Shown here one piece after another: positions 1-12,004 of a DNA stretch of 64,000 bases. The DNA is taken from NCBI GenBank assembly GCA_035048815.1, contig JAUCBN010000011.1:15153501-15217500 (forward strand), in the 5' to 3' direction. The position numbers and the translations under genes were made by a program. Numbering within the stretch: position 1 is the first letter of the stretch; each line of letters starts with the position of its first letter. The notes beneath the pieces are model-generated. The model ran no database searches. It had not been told where the DNA came from and saw only the letters and a program-made list of their open reading frames with translations. Source of the stretch: Abelmoschus esculentus (lineage: Eukaryota; Streptophyta; Magnoliopsida; Malvales; Malvaceae).

Positions 1-480
1 CAATTTTTACTAACACAATTTCAAGCATTCTCTCCGGATAAATAATAGATCGATCTGCCAACTAAATGGCGACTCTTGTTTCCTTTAAAGGCTCGTTAGT
101 AATCATTTTATAAATAGAAAGAGGCATAACATTAATTGAAGCTCCTAAGTCATACATCGCACGTTTAATTAAAATATTTCCTGTTTTGCAAGGTATAGAG
201 AACATACTTTGATCCTTCATCTTTGGTGGAAGATTTCGCTAGAATATTTCAGAAATATTCGCTCCCAAATTTACTTATCATTTTAGGTCAACTTCCTTTT
301 TTTGGTGCACAATTCCTTTAAGCATCGAGCATACCTCGACACTTGTCGAATTATTTCCAATAGAGGTATGTGACTTGTACCTTTTGGAACACCTCTATTA
401 TCCTTTTCTTCAACTCTTTTGTCGCGCTTCATCAATCTTGATGGAAATGAAGGTGTAATCTTATGAGAAGGAAAAAGAGG
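1..480 (-). pseudogene. Athila-1 aspartic protease, broken, runs off window edge
   Basis: Minus-strand translation of about 120-260 gives a peptide with the core YDLGASINVMP, preceded by MFSIPCKTGN. This is the retropepsin active-site region typical of Athila Ty3/gypsy elements, which use D-L-G-A-S rather than D-T-G-A-S. The enzyme would cut the Gag-Pol polyprotein. No uninterrupted frame covers the region, and the reverse transcriptase that should follow lies outside the window to the left. It sits directly downstream of the gag remnant, the normal gag-pro order. The lineage assignment rests on motif recognition only. Confidence 0.75.
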
Positions 481-506
481 AGGAGGTGGAAAAGAAGATA
501 TACATT

Positions 507-630
507 GAGTGTTAGAAGGTGGTTATTGCGTTTCCTTTTCCTTCTTTGGGTGTGTAGTAATTTCTTTTGAGTGTTAGAAGGTGGTTATTGCGTTTCCTTT
601 TCCTTCTTTGGGTGTGTAGTAATTTCTTTT
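507..630. repeat. Perfect 62-bp tandem duplication
   Basis: The unit beginning GAGTGTTAGAAGG at 507 is repeated without visible change at 569. It lies in the spacer between the protease and gag remnants of Athila-1. Identity between the two units in otherwise decayed DNA implies the duplication is much younger than the element. Confidence 0.85.
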
Positions 631-839
631 GGAACTTAAGGATTGACAGTTTTTTCACTTCGGAGGGTGATAGTGCTAACATTTTCTCTTGGGTTTAGCT
701 CGGTTTGAGAGGAAAGTTTTCCTCGCGATTATATTCTTCTTACGGTTTGAGATAATTGAGACATTTGCTTATCTAGTTCCTGTAGGTGTGACTTAGTTCG
801 GTTTTGGAACTTCTATTGAGAAATCGTTAATCGTTGAAT

Positions 840-1810
840 AATGGATTCCAACTATGATTTTTGTTGTTAATTTTGTTTTCCTTGTTGATAAGGTTTATTC
901 TGTCTAAAGTTTGATCCATATCTTAGATTTGGATGATCCCTCCAACCGGGATTATAGGTATTTCCATTAGGGTTATAAGGTCACTAGGGAGGTCCAAGAA
1001 AATTTCCTAAGGTATTCACTTGGGCTTTATCATCTTCTTGGATGATCGGACAACAATCTGTCGGATGCTTTAGACTTTTACATATACCACAAAGTCTAGT
1101 TACGTTCTTTTTATTTGCAATAAGAGTTTGAACAATGTTAGCTAATTTAACAATTTTATTTTTCAATGAAATTATACTTACCTCATGAATCAGTCGAGAT
1201 GGTTCACTTGCAGAGTAAAATCGTTGGAGTTAGCGGCCATGGTAGATATTAACGTTCAACCGCGTTTGTGCTCATGTTGGCAAGTTCTCCTCCACTTGCC
1301 GCATCAATTATCTTTATATTTATCGGTGTTAAACCTTAATAAAAATACTGGAGGAGTGTTTGTTCGGATTTGTGGACTATTCGCACATAGTTTTTAAAGC
1401 GCTCCTATTAATCATATAATTTTTCAATATCCTTTTATCGGATACTCAGGATACTTTGCCTCAGTTCACTTGCCTTAGCTGCCAGAAAAAATCTGTCAAG
1501 CAAACACGAGTCATATCAGTCCAAGTTGTTACAAAATTAGAAGGCAAATTAAATAACCAGTCTTTTGCTATAGCTACTAAAGAAAAAGGAAAGGCCCGAA
1601 GTTTAATTTGGTATTTAGAAACACCCTGTGGTTCTGTACTCAAAAAGACCATGTGAAATTCCTTAAGATGTTTATGTGAATTTTCACTCAACAAACCGTG
1701 ATAGGTTGATAGGAGATATATCAGGTTTGTTTTGAGAGTGAATGACGTCTCTCCATTTGGAAATGTTATGAACATCGACTGGTTATCATCAAGAGTCGCA
1801 GTCAATTATC
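840..1810 (-). pseudogene. Athila-1 gag remnant with zinc knuckle
   Basis: Two minus-strand stretches are recognisable. At 1461-1805 the peptide contains HKHLKEFHMV, IKLRAFPFSL and AKDWLFNLPS, the conserved capsid block of Athila Gag. At 984-1166 the peptide contains CGICKSLKHPTDCCP, a zinc-knuckle-like box, followed by the QEDDKAQVNTLGNF linker. Further downstream, about 900-970, are remnants of the NPGWRDHPN motif. Gag forms the virus-like particle and binds element RNA. The frame is broken between the blocks, so no functional protein is expected. The PBS and LTR follow on the right, as expected for a minus-strand element. Confidence 0.8.
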
Positions 1811-2056
1811 AGATAGTTTGGTCTTTGTCTCCCATCGAAATTGGCTCTTCAACTATATGATCAAAATGTGATTCTGTTTCGGATGCAAATTCTAAATCAC
1901 ATTCTAACTGTTGTTGTCGCAGTCTACGTTTTTCTCGAAGTGTTTGGGCGTGTAGTCTTCAGGCGTATGCTTCAATTTCCGAGATATATTCTCCTTGTTC
2001 TCTCAGGTTATTACTAGTCATAAATCAAACAAAAAATAATTCAGTAACTTTGCCAT

Positions 2057-2076
2057 AATTTCCGACAAGGACACTA
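2057..2076 (-). other. Decayed tRNA-Asp-type primer binding site of Athila-1
   Basis: The minus strand reads TAGTGTCCTTGTCGGAAATT. It matches 13 of 20 positions of the tRNA-Asp PBS usual in Athila elements (from memory of the family). Six of the seven differences are C-to-T or G-to-A. It lies four bases from the inferred LTR end, where a PBS should be. Confidence 0.55.
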
Positions 2077-2079
2077 ATT

Positions 2080-3419
2080 TGACACGCGTCATGTAGTGTC
2101 AAAATTCCTTATTCTCAAATAATAAATAAGAAATTAAATATAGTAAAGGAGAAATAAGGTTCGATCCCACAGGAACTAGAAACTTCCTGATTATGCTCGT
2201 TTGATTGGTGATTCAAGAAGTTTGAATGATGTTTAAGTAAAAAAGGGGGGAATTTTCGAATGAAAACTAGTAATTGAAAATAAAATAAAGAAAGTGATTT
2301 AAATATAATAAAAAGAACTAGCCTTAAGCTCTCGCTTTGACTCGATTTTAATTGATCATCGAAAAAGATTTTTACTTCGGGATTTTATGTCGGAACTTAG
2401 CTTTTAAGGTTCAATCCTTGCAGCAAACTTTCAAACCGAATACCAAAGCGCTATATTTGATATTAGCTTCATGGATTAATCCACCAACTCAATATTTGTA
2501 GATAAAAATATTTAATTATCAAGATCGACTTGGATTATGTTGTTGCAATAACAATTGATCCAATCTTAATTTTCTCTTAGCAAATAATTTGCTAAATGTG
2601 TTCCCAGGAAGTCAGATTTGCTTCAATAGCCGATTTTTCCTCCCACACAAGTGATCAAATCAATGTCTTGACCAAAGTAAATCTTTAGTTTTGAAATAAT
2701 TTGATTTTAGAAATAAGTTCAAAAGAAAACTGAAAGAAATAAAAAATTTAACTTATTGATGCACTTTTCAATCCTTACGTTTGGATCGAGTTATTACTTA
2801 AGCCCTTGGCTATAGAGAACTTAGCATAGCATAATTATGGAAAAAATTATACTCAATATAATAAAAATAAAATAAAGTAAAAAATAAGAACACGAAAAAT
2901 AAAAAAGAAAGTTTTTACAAAAACAGATGAAATATTCAAGGATTCAGGAATATGAAATATGAGTTCTAGGATTACCTAAGGTAGGTATTTATAGCCTTCT
3001 ACAAACCCTAAAATAAAGGGATAAATCTTAGATAAATCTAAAAATATTTAAACTTAGATACAAAAGAAAAATCCAAATTTGAAATTGAAATCTCGGCTAA
3101 TATGCTATCCGAACCGCAATTGATAAGCTACTAGGCGCTTGCTGACGTCATCTTCTAGAAGCTGCTGACCAAGTACCTCATCAAATTTTCATACCCAAAA
3201 TTAGGGCCACAAATCCAAACTCGATCTATAAAATAAAAAAATCAAAAATCAACAATTGAAGTGCACTTTCCAGATTCACAATCCTGTACAAAAACGCATA
3301 AAAACACCAAGATCAGTAACATAATTCATCGAATCAAGGAGTAATTAAGCAAAAAATATTAACTATTTTGAGCACTTATTAGGATGATAAAAATTGATAG
3401 TAACAAGAAAAAATCAACA
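2080..3419 (-). mobile_element. Athila-1 5' LTR (about 1.34 kb)
   Basis: The segment is bounded on the plus strand by TGACACGCG at 2080 and AAATCAACA at 3419, giving TG...CA ends on both strands. A minus-strand TATA motif (GGCTATAAATACC) lies at 2984-2996. The minus-strand start, with AAGTGCTCAAAAT and GCTTAATTA, resembles Athila LTR starts. The mate LTR is outside the window, so the boundaries are inferred from termini, PBS position and orientation only. Confidence 0.6.
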
Positions 3420-4140
3420 CTATAGAGAGCCGACTTGAATCCTTTTAGAATGTTTAAAAGAATGAGGAAGAAACAAACACTATATAAAGTAAAGACTCAT
3501 TTCTTATAATGTTCAAAAATGAAAAATTTTAACCTTGTAATGTAATCACTAATTTTATCGGGAGTTTTAAACTCGATTTAATTTTCATTTCCAATAACGG
3601 GCTATAATTTAAATTCGGCTTTAGTTATAATTCAATATTTATTTAATATTTTTAAAAAAATCCAAAAAATTTTAATTAGTATATTAAAAAAATTATTATC
3701 ATTCACGTATTTTTCATACGTTTATTTCACTAACAAACCAGTAAATATGTGTTATTATCTTATTTGGAAAATTTAAAAAAATAATAATATATTTATCTTA
3801 CATGTACATATTTGTTATTATGTTTTGAAAAATTATATTTAACTATTTACTATCTGACTTCTATTATTATTATTATGATTTTTATTTTATTTTAGTTTTT
3901 ATTACTACTTCCTTTTGTTTATATTATTATTAATATATAAGACCAATACTAATTAAATAAAAAAAACAAACTTTGTAAATAAATAACCCATATCCATTTA
4001 TTAGACCCAACAAAAAATTTCAAAGTCTATTACAATATTAAATCTAATAATAATAATTACAAAGCTCGAATTTAATTTAATTTAATTTCAAAGCCCATCC
4101 TTTAAGCTCATATCCTTAAACCGAATACCCATCAAAACCC
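3420..4140. other. AT-rich intergenic DNA, no gene seen
   Basis: Long A and T tracts with frequent stops in all frames. No terminal repeats, coding motif or RNA gene recognised. Confidence 0.6.
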
Positions 4141-6414
4141 CTAATTAATTTATCTTCTATGGGCAGTCGGATCTGGGCCGTTGAATCTGTCCCTTTGATT
4201 TAACGGTTCAATTCAAATCGAGGAAGGATCATGGAGATCCCACGCTCTTGCACGCGCGACCCCTCGAGCCTCACGTGTGATGCTTCGGTTCTTCGAGAAC
4301 CGTTCGATTCTCGCGTGTAGTCCACGCGTAAGCTCTTCATCTGCCCAGATCATTTCAGCTCCTCCAACGTTGGTCGGTCGCCGTCCGACGACCACTCCGA
4401 TGATGGCCCCCTCTTGATCCGTTTGCCACATGCAAAAACAAACAAAAAACATCAAAATTTATACATGGAATTCTTACAACATTACAACCAAATCAGAAGC
4501 AATTCCAGAGGCATTTTCGACAAAATAAGAGAATTTCGGCCAACAATGTCAGATCCACAATGCATATGCACAACCAAATCCAGAGGATTTTAGAGGCATA
4601 ACAAACAATTATATTAGAGGTAAAAAAATTCCAACACATGAATAGAGCCAAAATCGACAACAACCAATAGAAAAATAGGTTTTTCCTTTTTTCTAATTCA
4701 TGTAATCTCGGTTATAAAGAACCGAAACCAATAGTTGTAAGGGACTCTTACCCACCATCGAATCAATACAAAAACCGAAACTTTTAAGAGGTATATCCTC
4801 TCTTTCGCATAAGGTAGTCGAAATAGATTATGGTTAGTTTCTTAACGTCATTGTTTGTTTTCGTGGTGGTTCCTTTCACTGCTGGCGATAATCCTTGCAC
4901 CTTCGGGCGTCGTTGGTGAGCCGAGCCAAGAAAGAGAATCCTCTTTTCTTTCACTTTCGTTTTCAAATCTGAAATAAAAGGGGTCTTCTTTTTATCTTGT
5001 TTTCGGTCTAGAAAAAGAGAAAGGAAGTGTTTTTCTTGTTTTGGTGTTCAGGGAGGTTCGAAAGAGTTTTTAGAAAGGGAATTTTTTATTTCCGGTTTCA
5101 AAAAGTAAGAACTCGATGAATGTTCTTCATCGTTCATGGTTCGATGAAGAACAAATAGAGAAAGAAAAGGGTCTTGGTTTTCGGTTTTGAGAATATGAGT
5201 AAAGGGGGGATATTTTTGAGTTTAAGTTGTGTTTTATACTCCTTAAATATTTTAAAAATGGGATTTTTGCAACATAAACTCCTCCGTCCCATAATATTCA
5301 TTTCCTCGGCCCCTGAAACTTTATTTCTTCGATTTCGTCATCAATTTAGCTATAATCATCTATTTCAAAGGGTCTTTTTATTTCTTAGTCCTCTCGCATT
5401 TTGGAGTTCACTTTTAGGCCCTTCCGTTTTATTAAATCTTTGCCGCGGTCTCTGTATATTTTCAAATGGTTTCATTTTGGTCACTGTTTTTTATTTATTT
5501 TTTCATTTTGTTTTAATTTAGACCCCTAAATTTTATTTTATTTTGTTTTTTTCTTTTTACAGTAGCCTTTTCATATATTACATGTTATTCCTTTTATTTT
5601 ATTTTATATATTTATTTTTTATGTTTCATCTATATTATTTTGTGTTATGTCTTATTTTATTTGTTTGTTTATGTTTCATACTTATATTTATTATTATTGT
5701 TCATTTGTACATTTTTTATTTATGTCATGTATTTGTCATTTATGTTTTTCTATGAATGTCATGCATTGCTTATGTTTTGTTGGTTATTATTATATTTGTT
5801 CATACTTGTATTTTATTTTGACACATTATTTTCTCTTCATTTACTTATGCTAGTACATGTTTTGTATATATTGTTCATGCTTATTATTGCTTTTCACACT
5901 TCTTTAATTAATGAACTTAATCGATACTTCTTTATTCGGTCGTAACGGACTCGACATCCGGCGTATTGGTGGCGGTGTATGCGTTTACCTTCAGTTAAAG
6001 ATACGGTAAAACTAAAACGAATCCGAATTTTCAAACCAACATTAATTTAAATGTCATTTTAATTCAAAAAATTAAAAATTAATTAAGTGGTTATCTTGTA
6101 ATGGTGCCAATTTTCGGACGGTCTTTTAACACTAATACTGTTTTAAAATCGTAATCGACTCCCGAACTCAAATCTTTCAATTTAAAACAAATTCTACTTT
6201 TCAAATCCTAATTCCCAATTTTGATCAAAATCCCCAATCTTTCAATTTGAAACCCTAAATTTTGATTTTTGAGACAATTTTAATTTCTCGATTTTCCTAT
6301 TTAAAATTTTAATTTTAAACCCTAATTTTCTAATTTTCCACTAGTGATCTTACCTTTTATCACACTTATTTATATATTATTAACTTAAATTTTTTTAAAA
6401 GAAGGATCGCTACA
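4141..6414 (-). other. Unclassified GC-richer block, possibly an old retrotransposon LTR
   Basis: A GC-richer stretch at about 4160-4440 and another at 5941-6000 sit inside AT-rich DNA. About 5500-5945 is strongly T-rich on the plus strand and gives hydrophobic open frames that are compositional artefacts, not genes. The right end, read on the minus strand, begins TGTAGCGATCCTTC at 6414, which could be an LTR start. No partner repeat, PBS or coding domain was found, so the class is unresolved. Confidence 0.3.
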
Positions 6415-6950
6415 GTTTGAATTTAGGAAACTTAGTATATGGATAGGAAGAATTAACTCCACAAAGAGAACAAAGAGATTAAACTCTAACAAATTAATAT
6501 ATCAAAGATTATTTTATTAAAAATGAGAATTCATCCTATATTTATAGGCTTTACAAAAGTGAAAGATAATAATTAAAATCCTTAAAATGTATGCCTTTTT
6601 CTTCTATAATGTGATTAGTTCTAAACCTACCGTCTGTTAAAATAAAAATGTCTTTATGTAAGTAGGTAAGTGATCAATTTGATAATAAAAAATTAACAGA
6701 CGACTCTCTTTAAATAATTCTTTATATGGACAAAATATATGTTAACAGAATTGCCAATGGCTTACAAGAAAAAAGCATAGCCTAACAAAATGGTAGACGG
6801 ATTGTTTGTAAATGGTGCTTCTCGTGAACAAAATGTATGCTAACAGAATTCTATGTAGGTGTAAATATAAATGTTACAAATAGAAGTCAAATACGAGCAC
6901 ATGTTAAAACTATAGATATAACAAATTAGCTATATTCTTGTCCACTCGTA
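6415..6950 (-). mobile_element. Probable 3' LTR of a chromovirus-like gypsy element
   Basis: This segment lies just beyond the C-terminal end of the integrase remnant at 6960-8260, where the 3' LTR belongs. On the minus strand it has a TATA motif (GCCTATAAATATAGG, plus 6536-6550). Repeated GTCTGTTAA/TTAACAGAC blocks lie at about 6628-6702. Its partner LTR was not found and its ends are not sharply defined. Confidence 0.4.
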
Positions 6951-6959
6951 TTTTGTATG

Positions 6960-8260
6960 GATCAACTTTCTTCTCCCAAGCCTAGAAATAACTAGGAATA
7001 GCTTCTTGTAGTTTCTTCGCCTTTGCATGTGTTAATGGTCCAGATGAAAAGCCCTCACGTTCGCCTTGTGAACTTTTATTTCTTTTCGATGAAACCATAA
7101 TCCTATTATCCACCCTCTTAAAATTGATTCATTTTCAAATTGTTACTTGCAATAAAATGGCCAAGTCAACCAAATTAAATATTGCGCAAACATTAAACTC
7201 ACCAAGAAAATCAATCTTATGAGCATTATCATTTATTCTTTCAACCACTTGAAAATGATCATCTTTAAAGCGAAGTAGTTTTGATTTTCGTTGTGCTAGA
7301 AAATTTTCATTACGTATGTATAATCATACCAGTTATCGGACTCAAAATTATTTTCTTGCCCCCCTTATCACTTTGGTTTGCATATTGCTTAATCCTCCTC
7401 TCAATATTTCCTTAGCCTTGTGGTGAATTATTTGCACATAAGCAATCTTTTTCTCATAATATTTGTGCATAATTTGATCTGATAATAGAGGTAGGATATC
7501 AAGTGGTGTTAATAGATTGAAGCCATACACTGTTTCAAATGTTGAATGTTTGATCGTGGGGTACATGTATGAATTGCACGCGAATTCAACATGGGATAAA
7601 GTTTATTCTCATGCTTTAAAGTTCTTTCAAACGGTGGATCTCAATAAGATTGAAAGAACCTTATTAACAACTTTATTTTTGCTATTGGTCTGAGAATGAA
7701 ATATCGTTGAAAGTAGACACTTTATTCAAATCATTTCCCAGAGTGTCCTTCAAAAGTGAAATTTTTTACATCTTTATTCAAGATGATGGTCCTCAAATTC
7801 CCATGCAATTTAACAATATTCCTAAAAATATATTAACAACGTTAGAAGCATCATCAATCTTGTTACACGAAATAAAATGTGTCGTCATAAAAAAAATTAT
7901 CAACAACAAACATAGAATCTTTATTTATTTTTTTTTGGTTCTTGAAAGACCTAGAGCAAAATCCATGGAAATATTCATCCAAGGAGCTATTAAAAAAAGT
8001 ACTAACGAATACAACCTGTGTAATTAATTTTAGATTTGACCCTTTTATATATGATACGTCAATCGCAAATTTACTCAATATCTCTTCACATTTTTGGCTA
8101 GTAAAGATGTTAATATAACAAGTTAAATGTTTTGGTCATTCAAAAATTACTCATAAAATCTTTATTATGTTCTTCTCTCGCAAGAGCTTTCCGAGCATAA
8201 CCTTTTGTAATGCAAAGTTTTCCTTTATAGAATAGGAAGTTTATCTTGCCTATAAAACCT
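6960..8260 (-). pseudogene. Ty3/gypsy integrase and C-terminal tail, heavily decayed (Reina/Galadriel-like)
   Basis: Read on the minus strand, several integrase blocks survive in order but in different frames. About 7863-8078 holds NKDSMFVV, the end of the catalytic core. About 7348-7566 holds FETVYGFNLLTPLDIL, the motif after the core in Reina/Galadriel/CRM chromoviruses. About 7140-7330 holds a block resembling the 'FQV.ERINDNAYK.D.PGE' C-terminal domain, and about 6950-7090 holds GPLTHAKAKKLQEAI, the usual polyprotein tail. Integrase would insert the cDNA copy into the chromosome. Many stops and shifts exclude function. No gag, protease or reverse transcriptase was found to the right, where about 8290 changes to LTR-like DNA. 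Confidence 0.7.
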
Positions 8261-8319
8261 ATCTCTCACAAAATTTATAATTCTTTTTCAAAATCATGAT
8301 TATTCAACAATGGGTTGAA

Positions 8320-9399
8320 CTGTCGCCTCGGCGGATCGCATAAAGGGTCGTCGCAGTTGCCTAGGCAGAGTTATACTTTGTCGACAATTCAACATTCCAT
8401 AGTTCAACAGAGCATCCTTGAATGTCTTCTTTCTTATCCCTAAGCGAAGAGAACTGTTGAAATCCACGTCTTGATGATACCTCCCGGCGTGAATTAAGGG
8501 CGGACAACAACCAAACACATGTGTCTTGTTAGTCGTTGAAATCCATGACGGATTAGTCAATGCCCATGAGCAAAGACTGTATTCTCTCGTTTCGTGAACC
8601 TACATCTCCCGATGCTAGGCAAATGAGTTTTTCTCACATACTTATCTTTCGAGCTCATATGCAAGAAGAGTAACTACCAAAAGAGAATAAACTATGAAAT
8701 AGGTTTTGCATTAATAAATATCAAACATAACATAACCTTCATCTGTGACTACTCCATAAACAATCTAAACCTCCGAAAGACTTAGAACATGATGGAGGCG
8801 GTAACTAAAGGTATAATAAAGTGAGAATCCGTCTCGACTCCACACTAAACCTAAACCTAATAAATGTCTTATATAGGCCAAGCCCTAAGTTGATCTTTCC
8901 ATGCAAGGAAAGAGTTCTAAAAGAGAAAGAAATCTAATTCCTAATTAAACTGTATTAATTTAATCTAAATTCCTAAAATATCTCTTATTTCCCCACGGCT
9001 AGCGTTGATATGGGCTTGACCTCCTAACTGAGCTTCTTCTTTCTCTTGCTCCTTGTCTGTTAAGATCGGTATCTTTTCCTCTTTCTGTTGAACATCAATT
9101 GTTATCTTTTACGCTGTTGCGGCTGCCTTCAGAGTGTTGCCGTGGCAGGTGCTTCATCTGTAATTCAACATCTATTTTCTCCTTTGGCTATCTTTATGAT
9201 ATAGTTTCCTATCTAAGAGAGAAAACTATCAAACGTATATGTTTTATGCCAATTAATAGATAAATTCATAAAGTTAGTGATCGGATGCTGAGATATAAAA
9301 AATAACTAGAAATATCTATTATCGCAGTTAATTCTGTCTTTATTGGCAATAAACGAGTGGAGAATTGATATAAAAATGAGGACTTTTGAGTGCTCATCA
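8320..9399 (-). mobile_element. Athila-type LTR remnant
   Basis: Shares ordered blocks with the LTRs at 12005-12905, 45534-46868 and 49709-51048: the TGCCTAGGCAG/TGCCTCGGCAG segments, the GATACCTCCCGGCGTGAAT block, TTTCGTGAACCTA, and the TTATATAGGC promoter motif. It ends with GTGCTCATCA at 9399, the expected terminus of this family. The left end is truncated near 8320, where it meets the decayed integrase. The shared blocks indicate the family orientation of the 49709 copy. Confidence 0.65.
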
Positions 9400-9815
9400 A
9401 TTACTTCGTGAGATAATCATAAGTAATATTAATAAAACAATATGCTTCATAAATAATTCAATGAAAATATGATAATTAAATATCAATATATCAATGATCA
9501 ATGTTAATATTTCTTTAATTCAAAAATAACTCTTGGATTGAATTAAGATAATAGATATGCGAATTTTTATGTCTCGTCGAATTAACAATGGTCCAGCCCA
9601 TCCATTTCGCCAATTAATCAACACATTTCTCTTCCTCTCCAATGTAAAGATCATAACCCAAGGACTTTAGTCCATCCATACTAATGAACTCATAAATGCT
9701 ATATCATGCTAATTGTATCTATTATCCACTCAAATCAAAGATTAGATAATTAGGTCAATGATCAATATGATATCAATATTAATAAGTTGAACGGTTCAAT
9801 AATAATAAATTGATC
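9400..9815. other. AT-rich flank of Del-1, no gene seen
   Basis: Low-complexity ATCAATGA-type DNA. The same texture resumes at 26155 on the other side of Del-1, as expected if one locus was split by the insertion. Confidence 0.5.
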
Positions 9816-9820
9816 ATTTA
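9816..9820. repeat. Target-site duplication of Del-1, left copy (ATTTA)
   Basis: ATTTA directly precedes the TGTAAC terminus at 9821 and recurs at 26150-26154, directly after the TTACA terminus of the right LTR. Confidence 0.9.
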
Positions 9821-10387
9821 TGTAACCCCCTTAGCCCAGCCTAGACGGAACCGGCTCTAATGGGTCACACGGGGAATATCGAACCAAACCCGCGAAGATC
9901 CGATTCGATAAACAATCTTGAAAACTGATATTTTTTTCTTTCCTCTCTTCTAGATGATTAATTAGATTCCTAAAAGTGCCAGTTTCATACAAAGCAATAA
10001 CGGAAGCATTCCAATCACAATCGAGCACTCGATTGATCACATAGGTATGTTAAGGACTAAAACATAATTCTTTTAAATTCTAATGGCACAGTAGGAATTC
10101 GATCAATCAAGGTTCAATTAAGCATTCAAGTATTACTCACGGTAAATTTCAAACTAAACGAAGTATTCTAACATCATCAATTACATGCTTCACTAATTAG
10201 GAACCAAAATGTAAATATTCCAAATTATAAGGACTTGTCCAAATTAAGTTAGCCAACTTGAAATTAAGTTCACTTTATGCATTCATGTGAAATTTCAGCT
10301 CAAAATAACATCTATAGCTACCACAATGGAACAAAGAAAGATAATCGGGACTAACATGTAATTTCAACACCTTAAACTCATCAATCA

Positions 10388-10605
10388 GTCAGGGGTATCG
10401 ATACCAGCACAGGCCTGTATCGATACCGTGAAGTGGCAGTAACCATATTACCTACCAATGCTTTGAGGGTATCGATACAGCCTTGGGCGGTATCGATACT
10501 CAGATTACTAGTGAGGTAATTGTACAGCACCATGCTTCGATGCCATCAAAAATTTGCCTTGGGATATCCATACCAGAACAAGGTGTTTCGATACCCCTGG
10601 GCGCA
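10388..10605. repeat. Cluster of GGTATCGATACC-type palindromes in Del-1 left LTR
   Basis: About six full or partial copies of a 12-base palindrome with central ATCGAT, spaced irregularly by 15-60 bases. The equivalent cluster is at 18798-19010 in the right LTR. Confidence 0.85.
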
Positions 10606-11279
10606 AAACATTAAATTAGTCAAAACAAGTTGGTTTAACCCCATCCAACCTTAACCAAAGTTCATTATCAACTTTAGGCATAACTCCTAAACATATTGTG
10701 CTACCTAAACACTCAATTACATCCATTAACACCCCATAACATCTATAGGCATGGACCCTAACTTTGACTCAAACCATTGACCATACAAAGCCAACATGCT
10801 TCCAAGAAAATTTATCAACACATTATTCAACAAAACCAATAAGCAAACATGTTTAGAGATGGTTTATACAATTCACTTACTAACTCCAAAATACAATCAA
10901 AAAGTAAAGGGTTTACATATTACCAAGTACTACTTATTTTTGCCAAATCATACCAAAATATGTTAACTCTTCCCCCTTGGACCTCTTTCTCCAAATATTG
11001 CCTTTAATGCCCTAATTTTTCTGCAAAGATAAAAAGATAGCTTAAGCAAAACATGCTTAGTGAGGTAGCTCTACACACAAGTTTATCAATGCAACATTAA
11101 AACTAATTTAAAACATCACTTGTAATTATCATGCTAAACCAAAGTATGCTTGATCAAATCATGCTCATCTATATAACCAAATCATTTCATGTCTCATGCA
11201 TATTGGCATTCTAGTGTCAACATATTATGAACTTTTAGCTCACCGAATACTCGGATTCCTTATCATAATTGAAGACTCT

Positions 11280-11485
11280 TGGTCTCAACATGCATAGGTC
11301 GGATACGTAGTCACCCTTGTATACATGTTACCCCCTCTACGCACAGTCGGACACAAACTCACCCTTGTTTACTTATGGGTCAATTATATGTACAGTCTGA
11401 CACAAAGTCACCTTTGTTTACATATAGGCAAGCTCTACACGCATGGTCGGACAAAAAGTCACCCTTATTTACGTGTAGGCAACAA
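11280..11485. repeat. Tandem repeat of about 50 bp in Del-1 left LTR
   Basis: About four degenerate units share GTCGGACACAAAGTCACCCT followed by TGTTTAC and a variable GGGCA or AGGCAA part. Open frames across it are by-products of the repeat. The same array occurs at 19680-19890 and, shorter, at 56305-56400. Confidence 0.85.
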
Positions 11486-12004
11486 CATTATTCTTATAAT
11501 CTTTATAATTCACTTAATCCTAATGACATGTCATTTGTATTCGTAACTATTGTTAGTGTCACTAAGTCAATATCATTCCAATCATGCATGTTAATTTGTT
11601 GCTCATAATGCACTCATAATATGTTCATCAAGTGAACCAAAATCATGCTTAACGGCTTAATCAAATGTAAGGCAAATAACCACATATTGTTCCAATTCTT
11701 TTTCATGCTTCCATAAGCCATGAATGTCTTTCTAAACCTTGCATTTACAACAATTAACACATACATGCATCATTTCAAATCCAAGTTATGCATTTTCGTT
11801 GAAAACTCTATGAAATCATCTTTCTTAAAGCCATTATCAAATAGCCGAAACTTAGGAAAATGCATCAAAAACCATAATACACTTCCTCTTGAACTAAGTA
11901 AAGTTTTTACACTATTCCATAGTCCCTAAAACAGAACTGTTTGACTGTGAAACGCTTTTAATCAAATTTCACTCACCGATAAGCTAAACAAGCCTTCACC
12001 GACT

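Noticed and set aside
5543..5945. Open frames coding very hydrophobic peptides that look like membrane proteins
   Set aside because: The DNA is simply T-rich low-complexity sequence. Frames overlap in several phases and the peptides are only Phe/Leu/Ile/Tyr runs.
8300..8560. 86-codon minus-strand frame as a host gene
   Set aside because: It lies wholly inside the Athila-type LTR remnant and contains its TGCCTAGGCAG/GATACCTCCC blocks.
10388..10605. Palindrome cluster considered as a CRISPR array
   Set aside because: Repeats are 12 bases, irregularly spaced and degenerate, in a plant LTR with no cas genes.
11279..11608. 109-codon plus-strand frame rich in Ser/Thr/His
   Set aside because: It is a translation of the 50-bp tandem array in the Del-1 LTR, and the same frame recurs at 19684-20064 for the same reason.
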